The notes under the pieces are model-generated. The model had not been told where the DNA came from. It saw nothing but the letters and a program-made list of their open reading frames with translations, and ran no database searches. The position numbers were made by a program, and so were the translations under genes. DNA of 5,967 nt from Filomicrobium sp. (GTDB lineage: Bacteria > Pseudomonadota > Alphaproteobacteria > Rhizobiales > Hyphomicrobiaceae). Below, one piece after another: positions 1-5,618 of this stretch (positions within the stretch are counted from its first letter, which is position 1; each line of letters opens with the position of its first letter). The stretch lies in the NCBI GenBank assembly GCA_030607105.1, contig JAUWFF010000097.1, forward strand, positions 1-5,967, in the 5' to 3' direction.

Positions 1-118
1 GGTGCTGCTGGCGATGGCTTTGGCGGGGTATCGGGCAATGCGCGCCTGGCAAATGCACACCCAGTATTCCTGGCTGTTCGAGCAGGTTGGGCCGTTGAGC
101 TGGCGGCGCAAGCATTGA
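1..118 (+). CDS. C-terminal tail of an unidentified, probably membrane-associated protein (5' end outside window)
   Basis: An open frame runs in from the left edge (codons start at base 2) and ends at TGA 116-118, giving 38 visible residues. The first part, VLLAMALAGYRAMRAW, is hydrophobic enough to be the end of a membrane helix. A short polar, Trp- and Arg-containing tail follows, ending in SWRRKH. Positive residues at the end would suit a cytoplasmic C-terminus if this is a membrane protein. I do not recognise the family, and the fragment is too short to assign one. The next gene starts 78 bases downstream on the same strand, so co-transcription is possible but not shown. The coding call rests on plausible codon use and the position of the stop. 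Confidence 0.5.
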   Translation, partial: VLLAMALAGYRAMRAWQMHTQYSWLFEQVGPLSWRRKH

Positions 119-196
119 CCTTCGCCCCCCTCGCCGTTACAGCGTCGACAATTCAGAATGCCTTGGAGTGGCCTCCTAACCAGTGGAGAGTTTTAG

Positions 197-1345
197 ATGC
201 GGAAGTTTGTAATTGCCGGCATCAGTGTTCTGTCGGCGCTGGCTGTCGCGGCGTGCGGTGACTCAGGCACCGATGGCGGCAACGGTGGCGGTGCTGAAAC
301 GATCAAGATGGGTGTTGCCGGACCGCTCACTGGACCCAATGCTGCCTTTGGCGAGCAGCTCAAGAATGGCGCTACTCAGGCGGTGGAAGACATCAATGGC
401 GCCGGTGGCATCCTCGGAAAGAAGATCTCGCTCGTCTATGAAGATGACGTCTCGGACCCCAAGCAGGGCGTGTCGGTCGCCAATAAAATGGCCGGCGAAG
501 GCGTCAAATTCGTTGTCGGCCACTTCAACTCGGGCGTCTCGATCCCGGCATCCGATGTCTACCTTGAGAATGGATTGCTGATGGTGACGCCAGCCTCCAC
601 CAACCCGAAGATCACCGATCGCAAGATGTGGAACGTGTTCCGTGTCTGCGGCCGTGATGACCAGCAGGGGACCGTCGCGGGCCAATTCATTGCCAAAGAT
701 CATGCGGGCAAGAAGGTCGCCGTTGTCCATGACAAGACGCCTTACGGTAAGGGACTGGCGGATGAAACGAAGAAGGCACTCAATGCCGTCGGTATCACCG
801 AGATCATTTACGAGGGGATCAATATCGGGGAGAAAGACCTATCCGCGCTGATCGCCAAAATGAAGGATGCAGGAGCCGAACTCGTGTACTTCGGCGGTGT
901 TCACACAGAAGCCGGTCTGATTGCCCGGCAAATGCGCGATCAGAGGTTAAATGCAACCTTGATGTCGGGTGACGGGATTGCGACCGACGAATTCGCTTCC
1001 ATCGCCGGACCGGCCGCGGAAGGTACGCTGATGACCTTCGCCCCAGATCCGCGCAAGCGTCCTGAAGCCCAGGATGCTCTTAAGAAGTTTGAGGAAAAGG
1101 GAATCTCCACGGAAGCCTACACGCTGTACTCGTATGCCGTTGTTCAGATCATCCAACAGGCTGCCGAGGCGATCCAATCGATTGATCCAAAGAAAGTCGC
1201 CGAGCAGATGCGCTCCGGTCAGGAATTCGATACCGTGATTGGTAAAATTGCTTTTGACGAAAAAGGCGACGTCAACCGGCTCGATTACACCATGTATACA
1301 TGGCAGAAGGGCGATGGCGATCGCATTACCTACGTTGAAAACTGA
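197..1345 (+). CDS. Branched-chain amino acid ABC transporter substrate-binding lipoprotein (LivJ type)
   Basis: A 382-residue periplasmic-binding-fold protein of the leucine/isoleucine/valine-binding (LivJ, type 1 PBP) family, which captures an amino acid for an ABC importer. Residues 1-19 form a signal peptide ending in a lipobox (VAAC, Cys20), followed by a Gly/Asp-rich linker (about 21-33). That predicts a lipid-anchored protein rather than the freely soluble form typical of Gram-negative bacteria. Family landmarks are MGVAGPLTGPNAAFG (38-52), DINGAGGILG (65-74), VVGHFNSGVSIPASDVY (106-122), MVTPASTNP (129-137, ligand-binding loop), FRVCGRDDQQGT (148-159), TPYGKGLA (181-188) and YFGGVHTEAG (231-240), where Glu238 probably binds the ligand amino group. 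ATG 197 is preceded by GGAGAG (185-190) at 6-base spacing, which fixes the start. The length is normal for the family. No permease or ATPase gene is adjacent, and a terminator follows directly. Ligand specificity cannot be read from the sequence. Confidence 0.95.
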   Translation: MRKFVIAGISVLSALAVAACGDSGTDGGNGGGAETIKMGVAGPLTGPNAAFGEQLKNGATQAVEDINGAGGILGKKISLVYEDDVSDPKQGVSVANKMAGEGVKFVVGHFNSGVSIPASDVYLENGLLMVTPASTNPKITDRKMWNVFRVCGRDDQQGTVAGQFIAKDHAGKKVAVVHDKTPYGKGLADETKKALNAVGITEIIYEGINIGEKDLSALIAKMKDAGAELVYFGGVHTEAGLIARQMRDQRLNATLMSGDGIATDEFASIAGPAAEGTLMTFAPDPRKRPEAQDALKKFEEKGISTEAYTLYSYAVVQIIQQAAEAIQSIDPKKVAEQMRSGQEFDTVIGKIAFDEKGDVNRLDYTMYTWQKGDGDRITYVEN

Positions 1346-1379
1346 CTCTGTTATCGAGCTTTATGAAAGTGCACCAAAT

Positions 1380-1409
1380 AAAAAGGGCGCCCCGTTCGGG
1401 CGTCTTTTT
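1380..1409 (+). terminator. Rho-independent terminator of the binding-protein gene
   Basis: The stem is AAAAAG (1380-1385), one bulged G (1386), then GCGCCC (1387-1392). A CGTTC loop is followed by GGGCGT (1398-1403) and CTTTTT (1404-1409). The GC-rich core closes with one G-T wobble and the A-tract pairs with the T-tract, so it could work in both directions. It begins 34 bases after the livJ-type stop codon and ends that unit. On the other strand it could also stop transcripts from the 66-residue gene at 1580-1780. Confidence 0.88.
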
Positions 1410-1574
1410 GCATGGATAGCAGCTGGCAAATGCGATGCAGAATTGGATCGCGTCGAGCTTAGATGAGCACGGATACTTCGGCTTGGTCGGCCCCAAATGA
1501 GCCCGCCGAATCTCGACTTAAACGGGATTTCGCCGGCGCAACGGGCGCCAGTTGGCGAGTACTATTGCAGAGGA

Positions 1575-1587
1575 GACGCTTAGCGTC
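1575..1587 (-). repeat. Short inverted repeat spanning the stop codon of the small minus-strand gene
   Basis: GACGC (1575-1579) and GCGTC (1583-1587) are perfect 5-base arms flanking exactly TTA, the complement of the TAA stop of the 1580-1780 gene. In the transcript the stop codon would be the loop of a small hairpin. No T-run follows on the minus strand, so it is a weak terminator at best. It may also be chance. Confidence 0.35.
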
Positions 1588-1780
1588 CCTGCGACTCCGC
1601 CAGGCACTCCGTCAACATGACCTTCTCAAGGCGCTGCAGATCCTCAGGGATCTCTTCGCCCGCTTCGCGATGCTTGCGGATGCAGTCTCGCACTGCAGCA
1701 TAGCATTCGCGAGGGTCTTCTGTTTCGTCGATGAGGCCGTTCAACTCGGCGACCTCTTGTACGACATCGTTCGCATTCAT
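1580..1780 (-). CDS. Small acidic protein of unknown function (66 aa)
   Basis: I do not recognise this protein. It has 66 residues, is rich in Glu/Asp (about twice as many as Lys/Arg), and is probably mostly helical with a turn around GEEIPEDL (41-48). It has three cysteines (26, 33, 59), with Cys26 and Cys33 in a CYAAVRDC spacing. There is no signal peptide or membrane segment, so it is probably cytoplasmic. Support for a real gene: codon use resembles the neighbours, and AAAAGGA lies 7 bases before ATG 1780, a good ribosome-binding site. The SD sits inside the 3' arm of a perfect 9-bp hairpin (described separately), so translation may be controlled. It stands alone on the minus strand between two plus-strand genes. 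The overlapping plus-strand frame has no recognisable product or ribosome site and is taken as a shadow. Confidence 0.68.
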   Translation of the reverse strand: MNANDVVQEVAELNGLIDETEDPRECYAAVRDCIRKHREAGEEIPEDLQRLEKVMLTECLAESQGR

Positions 1781-1788
1781 CTTGCGAT

Positions 1789-1828
1789 CCTTTTCGGTTT
1801 CCTCACCGCCGATGACGACCCGAAAAGG
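1789..1828 (-). promoter_or_regulatory. Leader hairpin that would occlude the SD of the 66-aa gene
   Basis: Arms 1789-1797 and 1820-1828 are a perfect 9-base inverted repeat. Read on the minus strand they are CCTTTTCGG followed, 22 bases later, by CCGAAAAGG. The 3' arm contains the AAAAGG of the ribosome-binding site for the gene starting at 1780. The loop can fold further: TCATC/GGTGA (plus-strand 1811-1815 and 1803-1807) form 5 pairs, one of them G-U, around a GGC triloop. On the plus strand there is no T-run, so this is not a terminator. The inverted repeat is directly visible. A role as RNA thermometer or translational switch is inference. Confidence 0.55.
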
Positions 1829-1849
1829 CAGTCAGCGTCGGCGACCAAC

Positions 1850-1863
1850 CCAGTTTGAACTGG
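1850..1863. repeat. Inverted repeat CCAGTT-N2-AACTGG, possible operator
   Basis: Two perfect 6-base arms (1850-1855 and 1858-1863) flank a TG centre, in the divergent gap about 70-80 bases from the start of the 66-aa gene and about 285 bases from the peptidase start. The size suits a dimeric repressor site, but no regulator is encoded nearby. With this arm length it could also be chance. Confidence 0.3.
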
Positions 1864-2145
1864 ATTAGTTAGTAAGCATTTACGCAGGATAGCGCAGAGT
1901 TCAACCCGCCGATGTTCCAATGGTAACTTTGCGTGGCGGATAGCCAACACACCCGACCTCCCGTATTACTGGTCGAATATGGGCGCAGGTTGGACGATCG
2001 CAATTCACAATTTGAATGATCTTTGATGCGATGATGAAATCTCTTCGGGCTTGTGCCAGGTCATTGTCTGGCGTTGACCTTTCAGTTTGCGGCCGCCAAG
2101 GTTCCGAGCAGTTCTCGCTTCCCCGCTTCAAGCTGTTTCTTTGTT

Positions 2146-3153
2146 ATGGCCCTGTCGCGAAATCTGATCACTGATGTCGCCGGTGTCGCTGTCGGCTCCG
2201 CTCATGATGCGACAATTCGCTCGGGCGTGACGGTGGTTTTGTCACCGGATGGTGGCGTTGCTGCTGTGGATATTCGCGGTGGTGGGCCGGGCACTTTGGA
2301 GACCGAGGCGCTGGCAGTCGACGGAATGGTTGATGAGGTTCACGCCATCGTTGTTTCAGGTGGCTCAGCTTTTGGTTTAGCGGCTGCGACGGGTGTGAGG
2401 GAGTGGTTGGCTGAGCGCAGTGTGGGGTTTGCCATTCGCGACGCGCGGGTCCCCATTGTGTCGCAGGCGATTTTGTTTGACCTCTTGAACGGTGGTGACA
2501 AGGAGCAGCTGTCGGAGGCTTACGCGAGGCTTGCCAAAGAGGCCTGCCAGGCTGCTACGGACCAGCACTTTGATTTAGGGAGCGTCGGCGCAGGTTTCGG
2601 AGCGACCACCGCAAATCTGCGTGGCGGGCTTGGTAGCGCTTCGGTTGCGGTTGGCGACCGGTTCGTCGTCGGGGCGCTCGTTGCCGCAAACCCCGTGGGA
2701 GCCGTGACCATGGGCGAGACAGCCCATTTCTGGGCGCACGCCTTCGAGCGTGAGAGTGAGTTTGGCGGACTTGGTGGCCCGCCAGACTGGGCTTATCCGC
2801 CTGAGCCGCCGCCGCTCAAGGGGGGACCTGGTGAGAATACAACGCTTGCCGTTGTCGCCACGAACGCGCGGCTCGACAAGCGCGAGGCCCGGCGTCTTGC
2901 CATTATGGCGCAGACCGGTCTGGCGCGGGCGATCCATCCTGTTCACACGCCGCTTGACGGGGACACGGTCTACGCCCTCGCGACGGGTGACGTGCCGCTG
3001 GACGATCCCGTTTATTCGCTGGCCTTGATTGGCAGTGCGGCTGGCAATGCTCTCAGCCGGGCTATCGCCCGAGCCATCTACGAAGCCGCCGCCACACCGG
3101 AGGGTTGGCTTGCTCCACCTGCCTACCAACAGATGTTCCCAGCCGCCGAATGA
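2146..3153 (+). CDS. P1-family (S58, DmpA/NylC-like) self-processing aminopeptidase/amidase
   Basis: A 335-residue hydrolase of the P1/S58 family, N-terminal-nucleophile-like enzymes that cut themselves into two subunits and then release N-terminal residues or split amides. The N-terminus NLITDVAGVAVGSAHD (6-21) and the core motifs DIRGGGPGTLETEAL (42-56), VVSGGSAFGLAAATGV (69-84), GSVGAGFGATT (145-155) and GGLGSASV (160-167) are family landmarks. The self-cleavage site is GENTTLAVVATN (229-240). Thr232 is the predicted nucleophile, giving subunits of about 231 and 104 residues. Asp271 and Asp273 (LDGDT) lie 39 and 41 residues beyond it, the same spacing as Asp306/Asp308 from Thr267 in NylC. 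Asn182 is near the expected assisting Asn. ATG 2146 is chosen because homology starts just after it. No good SD precedes it, and a GTG at 2053 would only add an unconvincing 31 residues. No signal peptide, so cytoplasmic. Its substrate (D- or beta-aminoacyl peptide, or amide oligomer) cannot be inferred. Confidence 0.92.
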   Translation: MALSRNLITDVAGVAVGSAHDATIRSGVTVVLSPDGGVAAVDIRGGGPGTLETEALAVDGMVDEVHAIVVSGGSAFGLAAATGVREWLAERSVGFAIRDARVPIVSQAILFDLLNGGDKEQLSEAYARLAKEACQAATDQHFDLGSVGAGFGATTANLRGGLGSASVAVGDRFVVGALVAANPVGAVTMGETAHFWAHAFERESEFGGLGGPPDWAYPPEPPPLKGGPGENTTLAVVATNARLDKREARRLAIMAQTGLARAIHPVHTPLDGDTVYALATGDVPLDDPVYSLALIGSAAGNALSRAIARAIYEAAATPEGWLAPPAYQQMFPAAE

Positions 3154-3293
3154 CGCAGGCTTTCTATTCGGCCATTGCCGGGACCGCGATTGGGGTGCTA
3201 GCAGCCGGGCAACGATTTTGTTCAATCAAAAAGAAGTCCGCTCATGATCCCGCGCTATTCCCGTCCCGAGATGACAGCCATCTGGTCGCCTGA
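3150..3293 (+). CDS. Possible 47-aa hydrophobic small protein overlapping peptidase stop and purB start (doubtful)
   Basis: ATG 3150 overlaps the peptidase TGA as ATGA, the arrangement used for translational coupling. The frame runs to TGA 3291-3293, inside purB. The product begins MTQAFYSAIAGTAIGVLAAG, enough for one short membrane span, followed by a basic KKK patch and a polar tail. It would fill most of the gap between the peptidase and purB. Against it: no ribosome site of its own is clear, the last 50 bases lie within purB in another frame, and no family is recognised. It may be the remnant of a longer gene or chance. Confidence 0.2.
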   Translation: MTQAFYSAIAGTAIGVLAAGQRFCSIKKKSAHDPALFPSRDDSHLVA

Positions 3294-4545
3294 AACCCGC
3301 TTCCATATTTGGTTTGAAATCGAAGCGCATGCGGCAACAGCCATGGCGGAGCTTGGCATTATCCCCCAAGAAGCCGCCGCAACGATTTGGGAAAAAGGCC
3401 GCGCGGCGGAATTCGACATCTCCCGTATTGATGAAATCGAAGCCGTCACCAAGCACGACGTCATTGCCTTCCTTACGCACTTGGCGGAATTCGTCGGACC
3501 GGAAGCCCGCTTCGTGCACCAGGGAATGACTTCTTCGGATGTCCTTGATACCTGCCTAAACGTGCAGTTGACGCGGGCCGCTGATCTCCTGCTTGTCGAT
3601 CTTGATCGTTTGCTCACAGCGCTTAAGACACGTGCGTACGAGCACAAGACGACGGTCACCATCGGGCGCAGCCACGGAATTCATGCCGAGCCGACCACCT
3701 TCGGCGTCAAACTCGCGCAGGCCTATGCCGAATTCCAGCGCAACAAAACGCGGCTGCTGGCCGCCCGTAAGGAAGTCGCGACCTGTGCGATTTCCGGGGC
3801 GATCGGCACATTCGCCAACATCGATCCGCGTGTGGAGGAGCATGTCGCCGCGGCCATGGGGCTGGAGCCCGAGCCGGTATCGACCCAAGTCATCCCACGC
3901 GACCGGCATGCCATGTTCTTTGCCACGCTTGCTGTTGTCGCTTCATCGATCGAGAGGCTGGCGACAGAGATACGTCACCTGCAGCGCACCGAGGTGCTTG
4001 AGGCTGAAGAGTACTTCTCGCCTGGCCAAAAGGGCTCCTCGGCGATGCCGCACAAGCGAAACCCGGTTCTTACCGAAAACCTTACAGGGCTGGCGCGCAT
4101 GGTCCGGGCCTATGCTCTACCAGCAATGGAAAATGTCGCGCTGTGGCACGAGCGGGATATCTCGCACTCTTCGGTCGAGCGCATGATTGGTCCGGATGCG
4201 ACCGTCACACTGGATTTCGCGCTGAACCGGCTCGCCGGTGTGATTGAAAAGCTGGTAGTCTATCCCGAACGCATGCAGGCCAATCTTGACAAGCTGTCAG
4301 GTCTGCACAACTCGCAGCGCGTCCTGCTGGCGCTCACGCAGAAGGGCGTCTCGCGCGAAGACGCCTATATGTTCGTGCAACGCAATGCGATGAAGACCTG
4401 GAACGAGGGCGCTGATTTTCTGCGTGAGCTGAAGTCCGATCAGGATGTTACCAAACACCTGTCCGCCGCTGAGCTCGATGAGATGTTCAACATCGGCTAT
4501 CATTTGAAGCATATCGACACGATCTTTTCGCGTGTCTTTGGCTGA
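3244..4545 (+). CDS. purB: Adenylosuccinate lyase
   Basis: A 433-residue enzyme of the fumarase/aspartase superfamily, of normal length for PurB. It removes fumarate twice in purine synthesis: from SAICAR to give AICAR, and from adenylosuccinate to give AMP. It acts in the cytoplasm as a homotetramer with shared active sites. The superfamily signature GSSAMPHKRNP is at 264-274, with the mobile-loop serines 265/266. His71 (TKHDVIAF), His92 (VHQGMTSSDV), His144 (GRSHGIHAEPTTFG), Lys271 and Glu278 match the Bacillus subtilis catalytic residues His68, His89, His141, Lys268 and Glu275 with a constant offset of three, so all key residues are present. ATG 3244 gives the usual MIPRYSRPEM start. The upstream SD is weak (AAAAAGAAG, about 3229-3237). 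The gene lies 90 bases after the peptidase on the same strand, and probable purC follows about 1.4 kb downstream. No T-tailed hairpin follows the stop. Confidence 0.98.
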   Translation: MIPRYSRPEMTAIWSPETRFHIWFEIEAHAATAMAELGIIPQEAAATIWEKGRAAEFDISRIDEIEAVTKHDVIAFLTHLAEFVGPEARFVHQGMTSSDVLDTCLNVQLTRAADLLLVDLDRLLTALKTRAYEHKTTVTIGRSHGIHAEPTTFGVKLAQAYAEFQRNKTRLLAARKEVATCAISGAIGTFANIDPRVEEHVAAAMGLEPEPVSTQVIPRDRHAMFFATLAVVASSIERLATEIRHLQRTEVLEAEEYFSPGQKGSSAMPHKRNPVLTENLTGLARMVRAYALPAMENVALWHERDISHSSVERMIGPDATVTLDFALNRLAGVIEKLVVYPERMQANLDKLSGLHNSQRVLLALTQKGVSREDAYMFVQRNAMKTWNEGADFLRELKSDQDVTKHLSAAELDEMFNIGYHLKHIDTIFSRVFG

Positions 4546-4587
4546 GCCTGGCCAGCCGTGGAATAGTCGCCCTTGCTGATCACCTTC

Positions 4588-4624
4588 CTTAATGTTGGGA
4601 TGCGGTCTTGATGTTGGGATGCAG
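4588..4624. repeat. Two-copy imperfect tandem repeat, 19-bp period, upstream of the hydrolase gene
   Basis: CTTAATGTTGGGATGCGG (4588-4605) and CTTGATGTTGGGATGCAG (4607-4624) agree at 16 of 18 positions and share an exact 12-base core, ATGTTGGGATGC. The repeat ends 19 bases before the hydrolase start codon, in the purB-hydrolase gap. Each copy holds an ATG that opens a tiny frame (4592-4633 and 4611-4640, both starting MLGC) that closes before the real start. It could be a double operator or a simple duplication. Confidence 0.7.
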
Positions 4625-4643
4625 AAAGTATAGCCGATAGCTG

Positions 4644-5222
4644 ATGCGTGCCGCTGACGCCGACATTCTCATCATTCCAGGTTGGTCGGGTTCCGAAGAG
4701 GATCACTGGCAAAGCCGCTGGGAGCGCAGCCTGACGACCGCACGCCGCGTCGTGCAGGAGGAATGGTATGAGCCGGACCTTGGGGCCTGGACGGCGCTTA
4801 TCAGGTCGCTCGTTCAAGAGGCCCGGCGACCCGTGGTGCTGGTGGCTCATAGCCTCGGCGTTATTGCCACCGTTCATGCAGCGCCCTTGTTAAAGGATGA
4901 GAACGTCGCTGGCGCTTTCCTGGTGGCGCCCGCGGATGTGGACAATGCCGACAAATGGCCGGTGACGCGCGGTTATGACCCCTGCAAATCCATTCGCGGC
5001 TTCGCTCCGGCTCCGACGGCGCGGCTGCCGTTCCCAGCGACGCTCGTGGCATCCACTAACGATCCCTATTGCATGTTGGAGCGGGCCAAGGAACTGGCCG
5101 AAGCCTGGGGCGCCACGTTGGTAGAAACGGGCGACTGCGGGCATCTAAACGTCGATTCCGGCCATGGTGCGTGGCCGGAAGGCTTGTTGAGGTTTGGGCT
5201 GTTCATGAAGACGTTGGGATGA
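4644..5222 (+). CDS. RBBP9/YdeN-family alpha/beta serine hydrolase
   Basis: A 192-residue alpha/beta hydrolase of the RBBP9/YdeN family, a typical full length for this compact group. The N-terminal strand and oxyanion region read ILIIPGWSGSEEDHWQSRW (8-26), with the family's HWQ motif at 21-23. The nucleophile elbow is VLVAHSLG (65-72) with Ser70. Asp140 (ASTNDPY, 136-142) and His167 (CGHLN, 165-169) complete a predicted Ser-Asp-His triad. There is no signal peptide or membrane helix, so it is cytoplasmic. Family members are usually serine hydrolases or esterases of unknown physiological substrate, so none is proposed. ATG 4644 is the first usable start because an in-frame TAG lies at 4638-4640. 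No convincing SD precedes it, so expression may be low or depend on read-through from purB 98 bases upstream. The tandem repeat at 4588-4624 lies in its leader or promoter. It is convergent with the DUF1476 gene. Confidence 0.92.
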   Translation: MRAADADILIIPGWSGSEEDHWQSRWERSLTTARRVVQEEWYEPDLGAWTALIRSLVQEARRPVVLVAHSLGVIATVHAAPLLKDENVAGAFLVAPADVDNADKWPVTRGYDPCKSIRGFAPAPTARLPFPATLVASTNDPYCMLERAKELAEAWGATLVETGDCGHLNVDSGHGAWPEGLLRFGLFMKTLG

Positions 5223-5224
5223 GT

Positions 5225-5251
5225 GCTGGGCCGCTCCGCGGTCGACCCAGC
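5225..5251. terminator. Candidate bidirectional terminator hairpin between convergent genes
   Basis: GCTGGG (5225-5230) pairs with CCCAGC (5246-5251). Inside, CCGC (5231-5234) pairs with GCGG (5238-5241) around a TCC loop, leaving a TCGA bulge on the 3' side. It starts 2 bases after the hydrolase stop and lies 17 bases beyond the DUF1476 stop on the other strand. On the plus strand AAATTT follows, only a short T-run. On the minus strand there is no T-run. Position and stem support termination, but the tail is poor. Confidence 0.45.
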
Positions 5252-5268
5252 AAATTTCGGCTGGCCGT

Positions 5269-5592
5269 TCAGCTCTCGGATTCGATCTGCGTGATTGCCT
5301 GTTCCATACAAGAAACCATCTTTTCGCGGAGTTCCTCATCCGAGACAGTGACGCCCTTGGCGTCGAAGTCACCGCGCACCTTGCGGAACACGTCCTCGTC
5401 GCCGGCTTCGGCGAGATCCGCGCGACGGACTTCCTTTTTGTAGTCCGCGACGGCATCTCCCGAAATGCCCAATTTTTCGGCGGCCCAGGCGGCCAGGAGG
5501 TTGTTGCGCCGCGCTTCGGCCTTAAATTTCAACTCTTCGTCGAGAGCAAATTTTTTCTCAAATGCCTTTTCGCGATTGTCGAAAGTTGTCAT
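5269..5592 (-). CDS. DUF1476 protein: zeta-type inhibitor subunit of alphaproteobacterial F1Fo-ATPase
   Basis: A 107-residue protein of the DUF1476 family (Pfam PF07345), whose Paracoccus denitrificans member is the zeta subunit of the F1Fo-ATP synthase. There it binds F1 and blocks ATP hydrolysis, acting somewhat like mitochondrial IF1. The N-terminus MTTFDNREKAFEKKFALDEELKFKAEARRNNLLAAWAAEKLG (1-42) is the strongly conserved part. Its first 20 or so charged residues correspond to the inhibitory segment. The rest is helical: DAVADYKKEVRRADL (46-60), GDEDVFRKVRGDF (64-76) and VSDEELREKMVSCMEQAI (83-100). No signal peptide, so cytoplasmic, on the F1 side. GGAGG (plus-strand 5599-5603) lies 6 bases before ATG 5592 and fixes the start. 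A promoter, a CtrA-like box and a leader hairpin lie upstream. It is convergent with the hydrolase and divergent from purC, away from any atp operon. Inhibitory strength differs among alphaproteobacteria, so the degree of inhibition here is unknown. Confidence 0.94.
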   Translation of the reverse strand: MTTFDNREKAFEKKFALDEELKFKAEARRNNLLAAWAAEKLGISGDAVADYKKEVRRADLAEAGDEDVFRKVRGDFDAKGVTVSDEELREKMVSCMEQAITQIESES

Positions 5593-5618
5593 AGGTCGCC
5601 TCCACTCCTGGTTGTTCT

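Larger units (their letters stand above)
1781..2145. other. 365-base gap with no confident gene
   Basis: This lies between the starts of two divergently transcribed genes and should hold both promoters. Visible items are the SD hairpin at 1789-1828 and an inverted repeat CCAGTT-TG-AACTGG at 1850-1863 that could be an operator. The stretch around 1860-2045 is less GC-rich than the flanks. I found no sigma70 promoter pair good enough to call for either gene. Minus-strand frame 1901-2131 is open, but it begins at TTG with no ribosome site and is not annotated. Confidence 0.5.

Noticed and set aside
165..188. Short GGAG/CTCC pairings before the LivJ-type gene as an SD switch
   Set aside because: Only four base pairs in either alternative fold, too weak to propose control.
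1535..1549. GGCGC/GCGCC hairpin downstream of the 66-aa gene as its terminator
   Set aside because: Five-base stem and no adjacent T-run on the minus strand. The element at 1380-1409 is a much better minus-strand terminator.
1901..2131. 76-codon open frame on the minus strand in the gap before the peptidase
   Set aside because: It begins at TTG with no ribosome-binding site, the product has no recognisable domain, and it lies where the peptidase promoter is expected. A profile search could rescue it.
2053..2145. Upstream GTG start that would extend the P1 peptidase by 31 residues
   Set aside because: The extension is not family-like and no SD precedes the GTG. Homology begins a few residues after ATG 2146.
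2575..3225. Long minus-strand frame (216 codons) opposite the peptidase
   Set aside because: It is antisense to a well-supported gene, Arg/Gly-rich in the way expected of a GC-rich shadow, and shows no family resemblance.
3593..4186. Plus-strand 197-codon frame inside purB
   Set aside because: It is an out-of-frame shadow of purB with an Arg/Ser-rich composition. purB has every catalytic residue intact in its own frame.
4540..4557. Hairpin GGCTG/CAGCC over the purB stop as a terminator
   Set aside because: The stem is only 5 bp with an 8-base loop and no T-run follows, so read-through into the hydrolase is more likely.
4500..4877. Minus-strand 125-codon frame covering the purB end and hydrolase start
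   Set aside because: It overlaps two supported genes antisense and has no motif or ribosome site that would favour it.
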